A stretch of 33,572 bases of DNA, from NCBI GenBank assembly GCA_903902705.1, contig CAIUVX010000021.1:1-33572 (forward strand), read 5' to 3'. The notes under the pieces are model-generated. The model ran no database searches, was not told where the DNA came from, and saw only the letters and a list, made by a program, of their open reading frames with translations. This DNA is from an uncultured Methylococcales bacterium (GTDB lineage Bacteria > Pseudomonadota > Gammaproteobacteria > Methylococcales > Methylomonadaceae). The position numbers and the translations under genes are program-made. Below, piece after piece: positions 33,443 through 33,572 of this stretch (position 1 is its first letter; each line of letters opens with the position of its first letter).

Positions 33443-33572
33443 TGTGGATAAGTTGTGTATAACTGCCTTTTTTTAGTGGATAAGTGTGTTGATAACTTGT
33501 GGATAGTTTTTTTGTCCGTTGAATATCAACAGTTATACACAAGTTGTACCGTGTTATCCACAGGGTTATCCA
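33443..33572. other. DnaA-box cluster, probable oriC or dnaA control region
   Basis: Boxes matching TTATNCACA occur at 33443-33451 (inverse), 33454-33462 (inverse), 33533-33541 and 33554-33562. One-mismatch boxes occur at 33475-33483, 33487-33495 and 33498-33506 (all inverse). A further TTATCCA at 33566 is cut by the window edge. Two groups of opposite orientation are separated by a T-rich stretch. No GATC is visible. Such density fits oriC next to dnaA, but dnaA itself is outside the window. Confidence 0.8.

Overview
The window looks like chromosomal DNA of an AT-rich gammaproteobacterium. The housekeeping set (PBP1B, LolA, RarA, PssA, TldD, PurD, ParE, MutY, YggX, AsmA) is gammaproteobacterial. 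An exosortase-type acyltransferase and a CHASE8/YfiR cyclic-di-GMP module would fit Methylococcales or a relative, but that placement is inference.

Layout. 1-243: two tandem tRNA-Phe genes (the first cut by the window edge) and an intrinsic terminator. 392-4716: mrcB, lolA and rarA, all rightward (envelope biogenesis and fork maintenance). 4862-9173: pssA, tldD, purD and an orphan exosortase-associated acyltransferase, ending at a perfect 34-bp palindrome shared with the converging operon. 9249-17836, leftward: a DUF3301 protein, an FAD oxidoreductase, the M18 aminopeptidase ApeB, then a tightly overlapping trio of YfiR, a CHASE8-HAMP-PAS-GGDEF-EAL enzyme and a TonB-dependent receptor, which reads as an envelope-to-cyclic-di-GMP signalling operon. 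17943-24534: a carboxylesterase, parE, and the leftward asmA-mutY-yggX-small-protein operon. 24654-24941: a small membrane protein.

24945-31145 is a compact integrated element of about 6.2 kb bounded by perfect 17-bp direct repeats. All its genes point leftward: tyrosine integrase, an unknown 217-aa protein, AlpA, a 47-aa ORF, a small HTH protein, a primase/DUF3987 replication ATPase, and a DUF5681 protein. It has an iteron-like repeat array beside the replication gene, matched pairs of putative integrase arm sites at both ends, and a noncoding left end. It carries no capsid, conjugation or obvious cargo genes, so its content resembles phage satellites of the P4/PICI kind. It inserted into one arm of a terminator hairpin between two convergent genes, not into a tRNA.

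31201-33358: a 2-Cys peroxiredoxin and a divergent sigma-54 activator lacking a receiver domain. 33443-33572: a dense cluster of DnaA boxes running off the end, probably part of oriC or the dnaA control region.

The strongest candidates for something little described are the minimal satellite-like element with its hairpin target site and repeat array, and the YfiR/GGDEF-EAL/TonB-receptor operon.
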